A stretch of DNA of 60,731 bases from an uncultured Aeromonadales bacterium (lineage in GTDB: Bacteria > Pseudomonadota > Gammaproteobacteria > Enterobacterales > Succinivibrionaceae): positions 1 to 60,731 of the forward strand of contig CACWLF010000005.1 of NCBI GenBank assembly GCA_902761645.1, written 5' to 3'. Positions 40,476-49,760 of this stretch are shown here, piece after piece (within the stretch, counting starts at the first letter, position 1; each line of letters opens with the position of its first letter). The notes under the pieces are model-generated. The model searched no databases and had not been told where the DNA came from. It saw nothing but the letters and a program-made list of their open reading frames with translations. Both the position numbers and the translations under genes were made by a program.

Positions 40476-41090
40476 TTGATTGCCGACGAAGAATACATTG
40501 AAACAGAATTGACTTCCAAGTTGAATATGTCTGTGGAATATTTTAACGGCGTACTGTACGAACAAATTCCTCTCATTGTTCAGACACTGTATTCGTGCAT
40601 ATATATGAAAAGCAAGGTAATTGTATGTGCAACAGGAGATTATATCCAGCCAAGTATCGGGTTTGTTCAGGATTTAAACCAGATAGCAGTACCTGATACG
40701 GGAGCCGTGGCAGCTGTTTCTCTCAACAGTGATATACGGATGATTACCTACTTTCAAATGCAGGAAGGCCTGTCAACATATAAATTTTCAGGACAGTTTG
40801 AATCTGTTGTCAAGGAACAGGATTTACTTTTTGTAATCCCCAGCAACAGTTCAAATCCTGAACTTTTATCATCTTTGGAAAATTTAATCAAAGCCGCAAA
40901 AGATCAGAATATAATGATCATCATGCTGAGCTGTAATCAAAATGACGGACAGCTGACAAAGTACCTTTCTGAAGATAATGATATATACCTGCAAATCGGC
41001 GACGGTAGTGATTACGTATCAAGCATACAAATACTGATAACATTACAGTCAATATTAAGTAATTTTAAAGAATTTAAAAATAACAATTAA
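40476..41090 (+). CDS. diaA: DiaA-like SIS-domain protein, diverged
   Basis: A 204-residue protein in the slot where diaA lies in relatives (lpoA-yraN-diaA-dolP). The fold pattern fits a SIS domain: an N-terminal helix, a strand VIVCATGDY, a second strand SNDIRMI-like, DLLFVIPSNSSNPELL in place of the usual GNS..V..A, and IMIIMLSCN near 150. The usual sugar-phosphate residues are not clearly kept, so it is either a fast-evolving DiaA, which binds DnaA at oriC, or another SIS-like protein. The start is TTG 40476, supported by AAAGGAG 8 bases upstream; no ATG fits. Confidence 0.6.
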   Translation: MIADEEYIETELTSKLNMSVEYFNGVLYEQIPLIVQTLYSCIYMKSKVIVCATGDYIQPSIGFVQDLNQIAVPDTGAVAAVSLNSDIRMITYFQMQEGLSTYKFSGQFESVVKEQDLLFVIPSNSSNPELLSSLENLIKAAKDQNIMIIMLSCNQNDGQLTKYLSEDNDIYLQIGDGSDYVSSIQILITLQSILSNFKEFKNNN

Positions 41091-41106
41091 GAAGGATTTT
41101 AATTTT

Positions 41107-41823
41107 ATGAAATCAACTGCAATATTAGTTTCATTAGCATTATCCTCTTCATTCCTCCTGTCAGGATGCATTACGGCACTGGTAGCCGGCGGGGCTGCTG
41201 CGACTGCCGTAGGCGTGGCAAACGTAACAGGAGATCGCCGCACGTTCGGCTCTCAATTTGATGATGAAATGATTGAATCTGTTGCAAAAACCGAAATTGA
41301 AAACATTGATAAAATCGGCTATGAAAACAGCCATTTGGGAGCAACATCAATCGACGGGTACTTATTGGTTCACGGTCAAACACCATCTCAGCTGATTAAA
41401 GACGGAATTCCTAAAACATGTTTAAAAATCAAAGGTGTTAAAAAGGTTCATAATGCTGTAACAGTTGAAGATAACATCAGCATTTCTCAACGCAGCAAGG
41501 ATACCTGGATAACATCAAAAGTTAAAAGCAAATTACTGACAGCTTCCAATATCAGTTCCAACAGATTCAAGGTTGTTACCGAAAACGGAGTTGTTTATCT
41601 GATGGGTCTTGTTACACCTTCCGAAGGAAATAAAGCAGCACAGATAGCTGCAGATACCGATGGTGTTGTAAAAGTAATTAAACTGTACCAATACATAAAA
41701 GACGATAAAATTATCAACCAGGAAGTAGACGTGAATTCCTACAACAGACCTGCATCCGATACTGCAAATGTACCATCACAGGAAGTATTATCGTCTGATA
41801 CGATAGAAGTTACCGATTTGTAA
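41107..41823 (+). CDS. dolP: BON-domain outer membrane lipoprotein DolP
   Basis: Outer-membrane lipoprotein for envelope integrity, with links to the BAM complex and phospholipid binding in E. coli. The lipobox is LSGC (Cys near residue 21). A Gly/Ala-rich segment follows, then two BON domains (about 55-125 and 130-200); the second contains the conserved VTENGVVYLMGLV...A..IA. The C-terminal 35 residues are an acidic low-complexity tail longer than in E. coli YraP. It starts 16 bp after the DiaA-like gene and ends the operon. Confidence 0.95.
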   Translation: MKSTAILVSLALSSSFLLSGCITALVAGGAAATAVGVANVTGDRRTFGSQFDDEMIESVAKTEIENIDKIGYENSHLGATSIDGYLLVHGQTPSQLIKDGIPKTCLKIKGVKKVHNAVTVEDNISISQRSKDTWITSKVKSKLLTASNISSNRFKVVTENGVVYLMGLVTPSEGNKAAQIAADTDGVVKVIKLYQYIKDDKIINQEVDVNSYNRPASDTANVPSQEVLSSDTIEVTDL

Positions 41824-41857
41824 ACACTTTGTTACCGGGATTTAAGACTAGAAATTA

Positions 41858-41887
41858 AAAGGCATGAATTATAAAATTCATGCCTTT
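41858..41887 (+). terminator. Convergent terminator between dolP and the nucleoside hydrolase gene
   Basis: AGGCATGAATT and AATTCATGCCT form a perfect 11-bp stem around a short loop, with T-rich flanks on both strands. It serves both converging units. Confidence 0.85.
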
Positions 41888-41916
41888 ACTTATCATATCA
41901 AGCTTGTATACGAAAA

Positions 41917-43053
41917 TTACAGTTTTTCTAACAAACCATAAAGCATAGGCCAAAATCTATTCTGATCAATTTCCTGAATGATGCTGGCCGGCTGAGTACC
42001 GGTTGGAGCATTATCTTTAATGTAAGGAACTGTTTTACCGTATTCTGCATTATTCTCAGTTAAACAATCAATATATGCATATCTTGTAGATGTAATTAAA
42101 GAAGGATCAATAATAACAGCAGAAACTATAATATCCCATACAAACCATGAGAAATTCTTATTTTCATTCTTTGCAAACTGCTGGGCAAAAAATGCTTTAT
42201 CAAAAAGTTCAAGCAGTGCCTTATTTTTAATGCTTTCTCTAATTTTCAGATAGCGATCTCTTGTCATGATGGTCTTATCAGTAACATCAAGCGCAACTAT
42301 AGTAGTATTATCAAACGGAGCTTTGAAGGCAATTTTAGTAGATTCAGGATCTAACCAGATATTGAATTCAGCAGCTTCATCTGCATTACCTTTAACCCAG
42401 AATGCACCACCCATATAAACAATTTCATCCACCAGCTTCACAAATTCAGGATCTTTTTTGATTGCCTCTGCAATATTGGTGGTCGGGCCGATCGCCGCAA
42501 TGGTAACCTCATGAGGATATTTATGTACCATTTCAATCAAATAATCAACACCGTCGGTTCTAACATCAACCTTTGGAGCTTCTTCCTTGTATGTATTTTT
42601 GTAAGCATCCTGCCAGCTTTTTGGATTTTCAGTCTCAGCTGCACCGATATAACCGGCCATTACATCGCCGTATGTGGCAAGTTCTTTCTTTAATATTTCT
42701 TTCGAAAAACCGCCGGCTTTACGGTTAGGATATTGAGAACCGATTGCAAGAGTAGGTGCAGAATCAAGCTTATTGATGGCTTTTAACTGGCGAACCAGAT
42801 ACGCCATACCATCATTGGCCCAGGTGTTGCCGGTTACAGTTACAACCCCCAACAAATCAATCTTTGGATTTTCCATTAACATTAACATTGCAACGCCGTC
42901 ATCAAACATCTCAACCATATCAGTATCAAGAATTACTTTCTTGGCATTTTGTGTTTCTTTTTGTTCAGATGCAACTGCACTTCCCGACAATGCAAAAAAA
43001 ACAATACCGCCGGCAACAACAGCAAGAATTTTTTTCATTAAAGAACAAGTCAT
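41917..43053 (-). CDS. Exported inosine-uridine-preferring-type nucleoside hydrolase
   Basis: Probably cleaves ribonucleosides to base and ribose in the periplasm. A signal peptide (MKKILAVVAGG.. to SAVAS) covers residues about 6-29. The calcium-binding motif near residue 43 reads DTDMVEMFDDG, a variant of the usual DTDPGxDDA with three extra spacer-like changes. VTGN, the IGPTTNIAEAI helix, YMGGAF and EFNIWLDPES follow as in the family, but the late catalytic His is not obvious. AGGGA lies 7 bases before ATG 43053; the ATG five codons in lacks a site. The gene is monocistronic with terminators on both sides. The substrate is unknown. Confidence 0.85.
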   Translation of the reverse strand: MTCSLMKKILAVVAGGIVFFALSGSAVASEQKETQNAKKVILDTDMVEMFDDGVAMLMLMENPKIDLLGVVTVTGNTWANDGMAYLVRQLKAINKLDSAPTLAIGSQYPNRKAGGFSKEILKKELATYGDVMAGYIGAAETENPKSWQDAYKNTYKEEAPKVDVRTDGVDYLIEMVHKYPHEVTIAAIGPTTNIAEAIKKDPEFVKLVDEIVYMGGAFWVKGNADEAAEFNIWLDPESTKIAFKAPFDNTTIVALDVTDKTIMTRDRYLKIRESIKNKALLELFDKAFFAQQFAKNENKNFSWFVWDIIVSAVIIDPSLITSTRYAYIDCLTENNAEYGKTVPYIKDNAPTGTQPASIIQEIDQNRFWPMLYGLLEKL

Positions 43054-43078
43054 TTTTTATCCCTATAATCTCACAAAT

Positions 43079-43116
43079 AAAAAAATAAAGGCATGACCTG
43101 ACAACCAAATCATGCC
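43079..43116 (-). terminator. Intrinsic terminator after pntB
   Basis: On the - strand GGCATGA and TCATGCC pair around a 13-nt loop and run into TTTATTTTTTT. Confidence 0.75.
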
Positions 43117-43146
43117 CCATAATTTTAACAGAAAACAACTGCTAAA

Positions 43147-44757
43147 TTATTTGAAGAAGCTTAGAATTTCATCAACAGTTTTCTTCGCATCACCAAAACA
43201 CATAGAAGTGTTTTCCTTGAAGAACAACGGATTTTGAACACCGGCATAACCAGCATTCATACTACGCTTAAACACAATAACATTTGAAGCCTTCCAAACT
43301 TCCAGAACCGGCATACCGGCAATCGGGCTGCTTGGATTTTCTGTTGCAGCAGGGTTAACGGTATCGTTGGCACCGATAACCAGTACTGTATCAGTATTTT
43401 CGAAATCATCATTGATTTCATCCATTTCCAATACAATATCATAAGGAACTTTTGCTTCAGCCAATAATACATTCATGTGACCTGGCAAACGTCCGGCTAC
43501 AGGGTGAATACCAAAGCGTACATTAACACCCATAGCTCTTAACTTGGCTGTCAATTCAGCAACAGGATATTGAGCCTGAGCAACGGCCATACCATAACCC
43601 GGGGTGATAATTACAGAGCTTGAACCCTTTAGCATTTCAGCAACATCTTCTGCCTTAACCTCATGAATTTCACCCTGTTCTTCATCATCTGCAGCAACCT
43701 GGGTATTACCGAAGCCGCCTGCGATAACAGAAATGAATGAACGATTCATGGCCTTACACATAATGTAAGAAAGAATAGCACCTGAAGAACCTACCAACGC
43801 ACCTGTTACAATCAGCAGATCGTTAGATAACATGAAACCAGCAGCAGCTGCAGCCCAACCTGAATATGAATTCAGCATTGAAATAACAACCGGCATATCA
43901 GCACCACCGATAGACATTACCAGATGAACACCGAATATGAATGCGATTAAAGTCATTACCAACAACGCAATTGTTCCAACAATCGGAGAATTGGTGATCA
44001 AGAATAAAACAAATAATGCAGCAGACAGCAATAAAGCAAGTAAATTCCAATAATGCTTGAACGGAATATTCAGTGCCTTTGACTTGATAATTCCTCTCAA
44101 TTTACCGAATGCAATGATGGAACCGGTAAATGTTACAGCACCAATGAAAATACCAAGGAAGATTTCACATAATTCAACAATTTTGGTTCTTGCTTCATCA
44201 ACACTTTCTACAGCAGCTTCATCAGAAGTCGCATTGTGAACTACCGCAATACCGTTGTTGTATTCTGCAACATACTGGTTGATTAAATTGTTACATCCTT
44301 TTGCATTGAACATTTTAGCCTGTGCCAAAACGTTACATAACGGATAACCTTCATTACTGCCGGTTGCTGTTGTTGCAACTGTTTCAGTTTCTGCAGCCGG
44401 TAATTCAATGCTCTCAGCATTAACAAAATTGATATAGGTACAGAAACCTACCAGCACAGCAGCAAAACCTACAAAGCTATGCAACATAGCAATAAGTTCA
44501 GGCATACCAGTCATTTCTACTTTCAATGCCAAACGAACACCGATCAAAGCACCGATAATCATTGCAACTACAATCAGTCCGAAACCAACTGCAGTAAAGT
44601 GAGGTCCGAAAATTGTTGCAATCAAGGCAATGATCATACCGATAATGCCTGATAAGTTACCTCTCTTCGCAGTTTCTTGCTTTGACAAGCCTGCTAATGC
44701 AAGAATGAACAATACTGCTGAAATAATATAAGCAGCTGTTACTAAACCTTGTGACAT
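43147..44757 (-). CDS. pntB: NAD(P) transhydrogenase subunit beta, with enlarged periplasmic loop
   Basis: Membrane subunit of the proton-translocating transhydrogenase that reduces NADP with NADH. The core is very close to E. coli Pnt[32 protein letters not shown]-like and [17 protein letters not shown] in the membrane part, and the dIII NADP domain from [17 protein letters not shown] to the end. It has 536 residues against 462 in E. coli. The excess is a single insertion of about 65-70 residues at roughly 113-193, between two transmembrane helices. The insert is acidic, Thr/Ala-rich and contains two cysteines. It is 11 bp after pntA. Confidence 0.97.
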   Translation of the reverse strand: MSQGLVTAAYIISAVLFILALAGLSKQETAKRGNLSGIIGMIIALIATIFGPHFTAVGFGLIVVAMIIGALIGVRLALKVEMTGMPELIAMLHSFVGFAAVLVGFCTYINFVNAESIELPAAETETVATTATGSNEGYPLCNVLAQAKMFNAKGCNNLINQYVAEYNNGIAVVHNATSDEAAVESVDEARTKIVELCEIFLGIFIGAVTFTGSIIAFGKLRGIIKSKALNIPFKHYWNLLALLLSAALFVLFLITNSPIVGTIALLVMTLIAFIFGVHLVMSIGGADMPVVISMLNSYSGWAAAAAGFMLSNDLLIVTGALVGSSGAILSYIMCKAMNRSFISVIAGGFGNTQVAADDEEQGEIHEVKAEDVAEMLKGSSSVIITPGYGMAVAQAQYPVAELTAKLRAMGVNVRFGIHPVAGRLPGHMNVLLAEAKVPYDIVLEMDEINDDFENTDTVLVIGANDTVNPAATENPSSPIAGMPVLEVWKASNVIVFKRSMNAGYAGVQNPLFFKENTSMCFGDAKKTVDEILSFFK

Positions 44758-44768
44758 TTATTTATCTC

Positions 44769-46304
44769 CTAACCCTTCTTAAACATCTTAAGCATACGTT
44801 GTGTTACAGTAAAACCACCAAAGATGTTAATAGAAGCTATAGTAATTGCTATAAATGAAAGAACATCTATTAGTACGTTGGTACCAAACATCTGTAGAAT
44901 AGAACCTACCACGATAATACCGGAAATAGCATTAGTTACAGACATCAGAGGAGTATGCAATGAATGTGTTACATTCCAAACCACATAGTAACCTACTACG
45001 CATGCTAATGCGAACACTGTAAAGTGTGATAAGAATTCCGATGGTGAAAAATGAGCAATCAAAGCAAACAATGCAGCAAATACAAATGCCAACACCCATT
45101 TTAATTTGCTTGGCTTAGCTTCAACAGTCTCTTCTTTCTTAACCGCTTCCACTTTCTTAGCCGGAGCAGCAGAAACACTGATCTTTGGAGGCGGGAATGT
45201 TACTTCACCGTCTTTAACTACAGTCATGTTGCGCAAAACAACATCATCGAAGTTAACATCAATATTTCCATCTTTTTCCTTAGACAGCAACTTGGATAAG
45301 TTAACCAGGTTGGTAGAATATAATTGGGAAGACTGGGTTGGTAAACGGGCCGGCAAATCAGTATAACCCAACACCTTAACACCGTTAGGAGTTGTAACAA
45401 TCTTGCCTGCTTCCGTGTATTCGCAGTTACCGCCTGTTGCAGCAGCCAAATCTACAATTACTGATCCGCTCTTCATGGAATCAACCATTTCCTTGGTAAC
45501 CAATCTTGGAGCTTTCTTACCAGGAATTGCAGCGGTGGTAATGATAATATCAACTTCTTTTGCCTGTTGAGCAAACAATTCCATTTCAGCTTTGATAAAT
45601 TCTTCACTCATTACCTTTGCGTAACCATCAGATGAAGAACCATCTTCTTTATCCTTAAAGTTTAACTTCAAGAATTCACCGCCCATGGAAGCAATCTGTT
45701 CAGCAACTTCTAAACGAGTATCAAAAGCACGAACAATAGCACCTAAAGAGTGAGCTGCTCCGATTGCAGCCAAACCAGCAACACCGGCACCGATTACTAA
45801 TACTTTTGCAGGAGGAACCTTACCAGCAGCGGTAATCTGACCGGTAAAGAAACGACCGAAGTTATGTGCAGCTTCGATAACGGCACGATAACCGGAAATA
45901 TTAGCCATTGATGACAAAGCATCCATTGATTGTGCACGAGAAATACGTGGCACCATATCCATAGCTAAAACTGTAATCTTCTTTTCAGATAATTTCTTAA
46001 CCAAATCTGGGTTTTGTGCAGGCCACAAATAACTAACTAATGTAGTACCCTCTTTGATTTTTGCAATTTCTGCATTAGATGGAGCATTTACTTTGTAAAT
46101 TAATGGAGAATCCCAAACTTGAGAACCGGTTACAATCTTTGCACCAGCTTCAGTGTAAGCATTATCTGCAAAACTTGCTGCTTCACCGGCACCTGATTCA
46201 ACTGCAACCTCAAAGCCCAATTTGAGTAATTGCTTAACGGTAACTGGAGTTGCAGCAACTCTGGTTTCACCGCTAAGACTTTCTCTAGGTATACCTATTA
46301 ACAT
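44769..46304 (-). CDS. pntA: NAD(P) transhydrogenase subunit alpha
   Basis: NAD(H)-binding subunit, partner of PntB. The alanine-dehydrogenase-like dI domain begins [20 protein letters not shown] and has [17 protein letters not shown] as the NAD loop. A basic/acidic linker (about 375-400) leads to the dII membrane helices near the C-terminus, ending in the conserved [14 protein letters not shown]. 511 residues, same as E. coli. It is the first gene of the pntAB operon; an inverted repeat lies 60 bp upstream. Confidence 0.98.
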   Translation of the reverse strand: MLIGIPRESLSGETRVAATPVTVKQLLKLGFEVAVESGAGEAASFADNAYTEAGAKIVTGSQVWDSPLIYKVNAPSNAEIAKIKEGTTLVSYLWPAQNPDLVKKLSEKKITVLAMDMVPRISRAQSMDALSSMANISGYRAVIEAAHNFGRFFTGQITAAGKVPPAKVLVIGAGVAGLAAIGAAHSLGAIVRAFDTRLEVAEQIASMGGEFLKLNFKDKEDGSSSDGYAKVMSEEFIKAEMELFAQQAKEVDIIITTAAIPGKKAPRLVTKEMVDSMKSGSVIVDLAAATGGNCEYTEAGKIVTTPNGVKVLGYTDLPARLPTQSSQLYSTNLVNLSKLLSKEKDGNIDVNFDDVVLRNMTVVKDGEVTFPPPKISVSAAPAKKVEAVKKEETVEAKPSKLKWVLAFVFAALFALIAHFSPSEFLSHFTVFALACVVGYYVVWNVTHSLHTPLMSVTNAISGIIVVGSILQMFGTNVLIDVLSFIAITIASINIFGGFTVTQRMLKMFKKG

Positions 46305-46364
46305 GTCTATATCCTAATAGCTTTAAAGCCTAACTAAAACAATAATGTTTTCCTCAAATATTAA

Positions 46365-46383
46365 AGTGCATATTTTATGCACT
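46365..46383. promoter_or_regulatory. Inverted repeat upstream of pntA
   Basis: AGTGCAT-ATTTT-ATGCACT is a perfect 7-bp inverted repeat with a 5-bp spacer, in the divergent region between pntA and the nitroreductase gene. It has the size of an operator for a dimeric regulator; I do not recognise the regulator. Confidence 0.4.
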
Positions 46384-46528
46384 CACTCAGTGTGCTATTT
46401 TACCAAAATTGTTACGTAGATCAAAATAAATATGAAATAATCCATTTTAAACCTAATAAATTTAAGAAGTTTTATGCTAAAACAAGAAAATATTAATTTA
46501 TGTTTTTTATTACAAATAGGATACTGAA

Positions 46529-47056
46529 ATGAATCCGGCAATTGAAAATCTGATAACCAGAAGAAGTATAAGAAAATTTAAAAGCGATCCTGTACCAAAA
46601 GATTTAATCAGACAGATTATAGAAGCAGGATTGTACGCACCAAGCGGAAGGAATTATCAATCAACAATAATAATCGCGGTCACCAATCAGGAATTAAGAA
46701 ATAAAATTTCAAAAATCAACTGCAGGATTGGCGGATGGAAGGATGATTTTGATCCTTTTTACGGAGCTCCGGTAATACTGATTGTCCTGGCCAACAGAGA
46801 ATATCCAAACTACATATATGACGGAAGTTTAACCATGGGGAACATCTTGAATGCCGCACATTCTCTAGGTTTGGGATCATGCTGGATTCACCGCGCAAAG
46901 CAGGAATTTGATATGCCTGAATTTCAGGAAATTCTAAGGTCGCTTAGCATTGAGGGCAACTTTGAGGGCATTGGACACTGCGCTTTGGGATACGCCGACG
47001 AAAAACTTCCTTCACCGCCAAGGAGAAAGGAAAACAGGGTGTTTTATTTGGACTGA
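46529..47056 (+). CDS. Nitroreductase family FMN-dependent oxidoreductase
   Basis: A 175-residue NAD(P)H-FMN oxidoreductase. The N-terminus ITRRSIRKFKSDPV and APSGRNYQS are the FMN-binding patterns of the family, and MGNILNAAHSLGLGSCWIHRA matches the central helix. The C-terminal ALGYADEKLPSPPRRKEN is typical. Substrate (nitroaromatics, quinones, flavin) cannot be told from sequence. AGGAT precedes the start. It is divergent from pntA and convergent with the M23 gene. Confidence 0.88.
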   Translation: MNPAIENLITRRSIRKFKSDPVPKDLIRQIIEAGLYAPSGRNYQSTIIIAVTNQELRNKISKINCRIGGWKDDFDPFYGAPVILIVLANREYPNYIYDGSLTMGNILNAAHSLGLGSCWIHRAKQEFDMPEFQEILRSLSIEGNFEGIGHCALGYADEKLPSPPRRKENRVFYLD

Positions 47057-47077
47057 AACCGATAATTTTTCAGTTGC

Positions 47078-47112
47078 AAAAATCCAAAGTTTCAACAACC
47101 CTGGATTTTATC
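47078..47112. terminator. Possible convergent terminator
   Basis: AAAATCCA and TGGATTTT form an 8-bp stem with a long 15-nt loop between the convergent nitroreductase and M23 genes. It is weak but correctly placed. Confidence 0.4.
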
Positions 47113-47114
47113 AG

Positions 47115-48023
47115 TTAATTGGAAATCCACATGCCGATTCTGGGCTCTATATTACCGTAAAACTTGAAAGGTATTGAAACTGTGGAAATACCATTGTTAC
47201 GTTGCACGGCAAAATGCAGATGAGGTCCTGACGTATAACCGGTATTTCCCGATTCTGCTATTTGATCTCCTCCGTTTACATAATCACCCAATCGAACCTT
47301 CTGAGAGTTAGGATTGAGGTGAACATATACCGTCATTGTGCCATCAGAATGCCTCAATCTTATGTAATTTGCCTTGCCGTGAGCCGCAGGGTCCAATCCG
47401 GCTTTGGTAAAATGCATCTTCATATCAACAACCTTTCCGGCTCTTGCCGCATAAATAGGAGTTCCTATCGGCATTGCCACATCAATAGCATAGAAATTCT
47501 TCGGTCCCCTGTGCGAATATGTACCGCCATTAGCCTGAGAAACTCTGAACTTTCCTCTGAACGGAATCTGCAGCTCTCCTGTATCTGATTTTTCGATGGA
47601 TGTAGGAGTACCGATGGAAAACTGTCTTGTTAATGAAAAATCCGCAGAAGGATCAAATGAATATATATGACCAAGACTTTGTGTACTGTTGGCTTCCACC
47701 GTAAAAATCTCATTAAATTTAATATCAGTCTCCACCGCGCTTTCATTGGATACCTTTAAAATAACAGAAATGGGTGAATACAGTTGATTTTCAATCATAA
47801 CCTCCTGCGTCAGAGAGTTATATGACAGCAGCACCTCATCTTCATGATCCTCATCAAGATCTTCGTATTCTGAAATAGCATAGCCATCCTCTTCCGCGTC
47901 CTCGGTTGAATCCGTAAAATGGGTTATTCCCTCGGAATCAGTATAAAAATAAACTTTGGCAGTACATATATTAAAAACAACGTATACAGTCGAAATTAAT
48001 AAAGTTTTAAGCAAAACATTCAT
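47115..48023 (-). CDS. Exported DUF4124 - M23 family metallopeptidase
   Basis: Likely periplasmic or outer-membrane peptidoglycan endopeptidase or a divisome/hydrolase regulator. With ATG 48023 as start, a signal-like hydrophobic segment (to about residue 22) leads directly to a DUF4124 motif (KVYFYTDSEGITHFTDS). An acidic linker and a beta-rich middle region (about 70-150) follow. The C-terminal M23 domain shows SHRGPKNFYAIDVAMP.GTPIYAARAGKV and GPHLHFAVQ, with the zinc residues His, Asp and the HLH pair in place, so it should be active. An ATG nine codons earlier overlaps the upstream gene and would disrupt the signal peptide. It follows another DUF4124 gene. Confidence 0.88.
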   Translation of the reverse strand: MNVLLKTLLISTVYVVFNICTAKVYFYTDSEGITHFTDSTEDAEEDGYAISEYEDLDEDHEDEVLLSYNSLTQEVMIENQLYSPISVILKVSNESAVETDIKFNEIFTVEANSTQSLGHIYSFDPSADFSLTRQFSIGTPTSIEKSDTGELQIPFRGKFRVSQANGGTYSHRGPKNFYAIDVAMPIGTPIYAARAGKVVDMKMHFTKAGLDPAAHGKANYIRLRHSDGTMTVYVHLNPNSQKVRLGDYVNGGDQIAESGNTGYTSGPHLHFAVQRNNGISTVSIPFKFYGNIEPRIGMWISN

Positions 48024-48027
48024 AATC

Positions 48028-48780
48028 TTATCGTTCAAAATCCTCTGCATGATACGGACGATTACTCAAATTTATAATATTACGTTTATTATTTTTACCG
48101 GAAGCTGGTCTATCTCCTGAATTATTATTCATTTCACGATTAGGAATTTGATTTTGCTCCGTCATATTCTGTTGATTTATAAATCTCCGATTATGACGTT
48201 CATCATACTTGGGCATCTGATAATTATCATTCGATACATTCGGATTATTTCTTATATTATCCTGATATACATTGTTATTTCCTCTGGATACAGGACGTCT
48301 CTGATCTTCAAAACGTTGTGAATCGCTATTTTTGTCTATCGTGATAACCTGGCTTCGATCCTGAATATTTCCCAATGAATTATTATCAAAGTAAACAGTA
48401 TCCTGATCGTCACCGCTCTGATTAAATCCGTTATTGTTCTGATAATCATCTTCATAACTTTCATTATTGGAGAAATCATTTGCCCCTGACAAACCGTCAT
48501 TGTAAGAATCATTATTATATTGTCTGCCGTCATCATTGCCGCGACGATTATTTTGTCTTTCATTGTAACGGGAAGAATCATCATAATTTTCCACTGGACG
48601 CTCAATAATATCTTCATATTCGTATTCCCCCGATGACGAGGTGGTTCCGCCGCTTGGCGTTGGACCGAAATGAGTAATACCTTCCTCATCTACATACCAG
48701 TATACTGTACCTGCATAAACCTCTGATGATAATAAAATGATAGTTAAACCAGAAAACAACTTTGCCAATATTGAACTCAT
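48028..48780 (-). CDS. Exported DUF4124 protein with Asn/Asp/Gln/Arg-rich low-complexity tail
   Basis: A 250-residue protein of unknown function. A signal peptide (to about residue 23, SEVYA) is followed by a DUF4124 motif (GTVYWYVDEEGITHFGPTP), very similar to the one in the downstream M23 protein. The rest, about 190 residues, is disordered low-complexity sequence dominated by Asn, Asp, Gln, Arg, Ser and Tyr, with short repeats such as NNES and DDYQNN and no recognisable domain. It overlaps rimI by 4 bp and precedes the M23 gene by about 5 bp, so the four genes holD-rimI-this-M23 are co-transcribed. Confidence 0.8.
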   Translation of the reverse strand: MSSILAKLFSGLTIILLSSEVYAGTVYWYVDEEGITHFGPTPSGGTTSSSGEYEYEDIIERPVENYDDSSRYNERQNNRRGNDDGRQYNNDSYNDGLSGANDFSNNESYEDDYQNNNGFNQSGDDQDTVYFDNNSLGNIQDRSQVITIDKNSDSQRFEDQRRPVSRGNNNVYQDNIRNNPNVSNDNYQMPKYDERHNRRFINQQNMTEQNQIPNREMNNNSGDRPASGKNNKRNIINLSNRPYHAEDFER

Positions 48781-49220
48781 AATCTGTTCTCCATAATAAC
48801 TGCATCCTCTTTTTCCAAAGAAGCTGTTCTATAATAATTTTTGCGGATAGCAATCTGTTTATAGTTAAGTTTATCATATAAATGTCTGGCAGACGCGTTT
48901 GAAATTCTCACTTCCAAAAGAGAGCGACTGATACCATGACCGGTTATTTCCTTTATGTATCTGTTCAGCAGCAAACCGCCGATACCCTTGTTCTGATGGA
49001 CAGGCATAACTGCTAAATCATGTATATTTGATTCACCTGCAATTTCATCAAATATAATAAATCCGCACAGCTGTTCACCGTCAAACGCACCCAACACCGT
49101 ATAATACGGATATTTAAATACTTCCTCTATTGCATTCAGCGTCCATGGGAAACTCTGAGCTTTCTGCTCTATATCAAATATCTGACGGGAATAACCGCAA
49201 TCCAGTTTTTTTATAAACAT
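48777..49220 (-). CDS. rimI: Ribosomal protein S18-alanine N-acetyltransferase RimI
   Basis: GNAT acetyltransferase that acetylates the N-terminus of ribosomal protein S18. 147 residues. The acceptor-side FPWTLNAIEEVF, the acetyl-CoA loop QNKGIGGLLL, LLEVRISNASARHLYDKLNYK and the terminal RKNYYR...EDAVIM pattern are typical RimI motifs. It lies 10 bp after the HolD-like gene, the same order as holD-rimI in E. coli. Confidence 0.93.
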   Translation of the reverse strand: MFIKKLDCGYSRQIFDIEQKAQSFPWTLNAIEEVFKYPYYTVLGAFDGEQLCGFIIFDEIAGESNIHDLAVMPVHQNKGIGGLLLNRYIKEITGHGISRSLLEVRISNASARHLYDKLNYKQIAIRKNYYRTASLEKEDAVIMENRL

Positions 49221-49230
49221 GCATTGTTCC

Positions 49231-49743
49231 CTATGAATTCAATATCAGTTCACAAAGACCGCGCCACAGCATCTTTTTACCCTTGACCCTTATAACATGG
49301 TTTGCAGCAATGGGTGAATCATCCAATAATATTACGTGGTCAGAAACCTTTATTTTATGTCTTTCGGTAACTTTGAATTCAATCATTGGAAAAGCTGTTC
49401 TTAAATCATCAATCCATTTCGGGAACTGCTCAAGAAAATAAACAACACTGCGTATATCATCATCGGCGATCTCGTTAAATCCGGGCTCATCCCATCCTTC
49501 TATTTCAAATGAAAAAACTGAATTTTCATTATTGCTTGCTGCAACGCGGCTGCGTTCATCAGTCCCGATCAGTACAGCCGATAAATCATTATTATTTTTT
49601 GATAAAACAGGCTCTTTAACAACTTTGATAAACCTGTCAATTTCAAGGTTTTCAGCACTGTTTTCTTCAAATTTTACAAACTCTATACGGTTAAGAAATC
49701 TTGATTCATGATTTAAATATAAAAAAGTATTCAGGAAGCTCAT
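49231..49743 (-). CDS. holD: DNA polymerase III psi subunit-like protein (HolD)
   Basis: Probably the psi subunit, which links chi to the clamp loader. Sequence similarity in this family is low. Supporting signs are its place directly before rimI, a C-terminal KKMLWRGLCELI that resembles the E. coli HolD ending around ALWQQIC, and an alpha/beta pattern with LSAVLIGTD-like strands. The start is ATG 49743, preceded by GAGAG at a spacing of about 7. An open frame continues upstream to 49830 but overlaps the end of the next gene and has no site. At 170 residues it is longer than E. coli HolD (137). Confidence 0.6.
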   Translation of the reverse strand: MSFLNTFLYLNHESRFLNRIEFVKFEENSAENLEIDRFIKVVKEPVLSKNNNDLSAVLIGTDERSRVAASNNENSVFSFEIEGWDEPGFNEIADDDIRSVVYFLEQFPKWIDDLRTAFPMIEFKVTERHKIKVSDHVILLDDSPIAANHVIRVKGKKMLWRGLCELILNS

Positions 49744-49760
49744 CAAAATCTCTCTACTTA

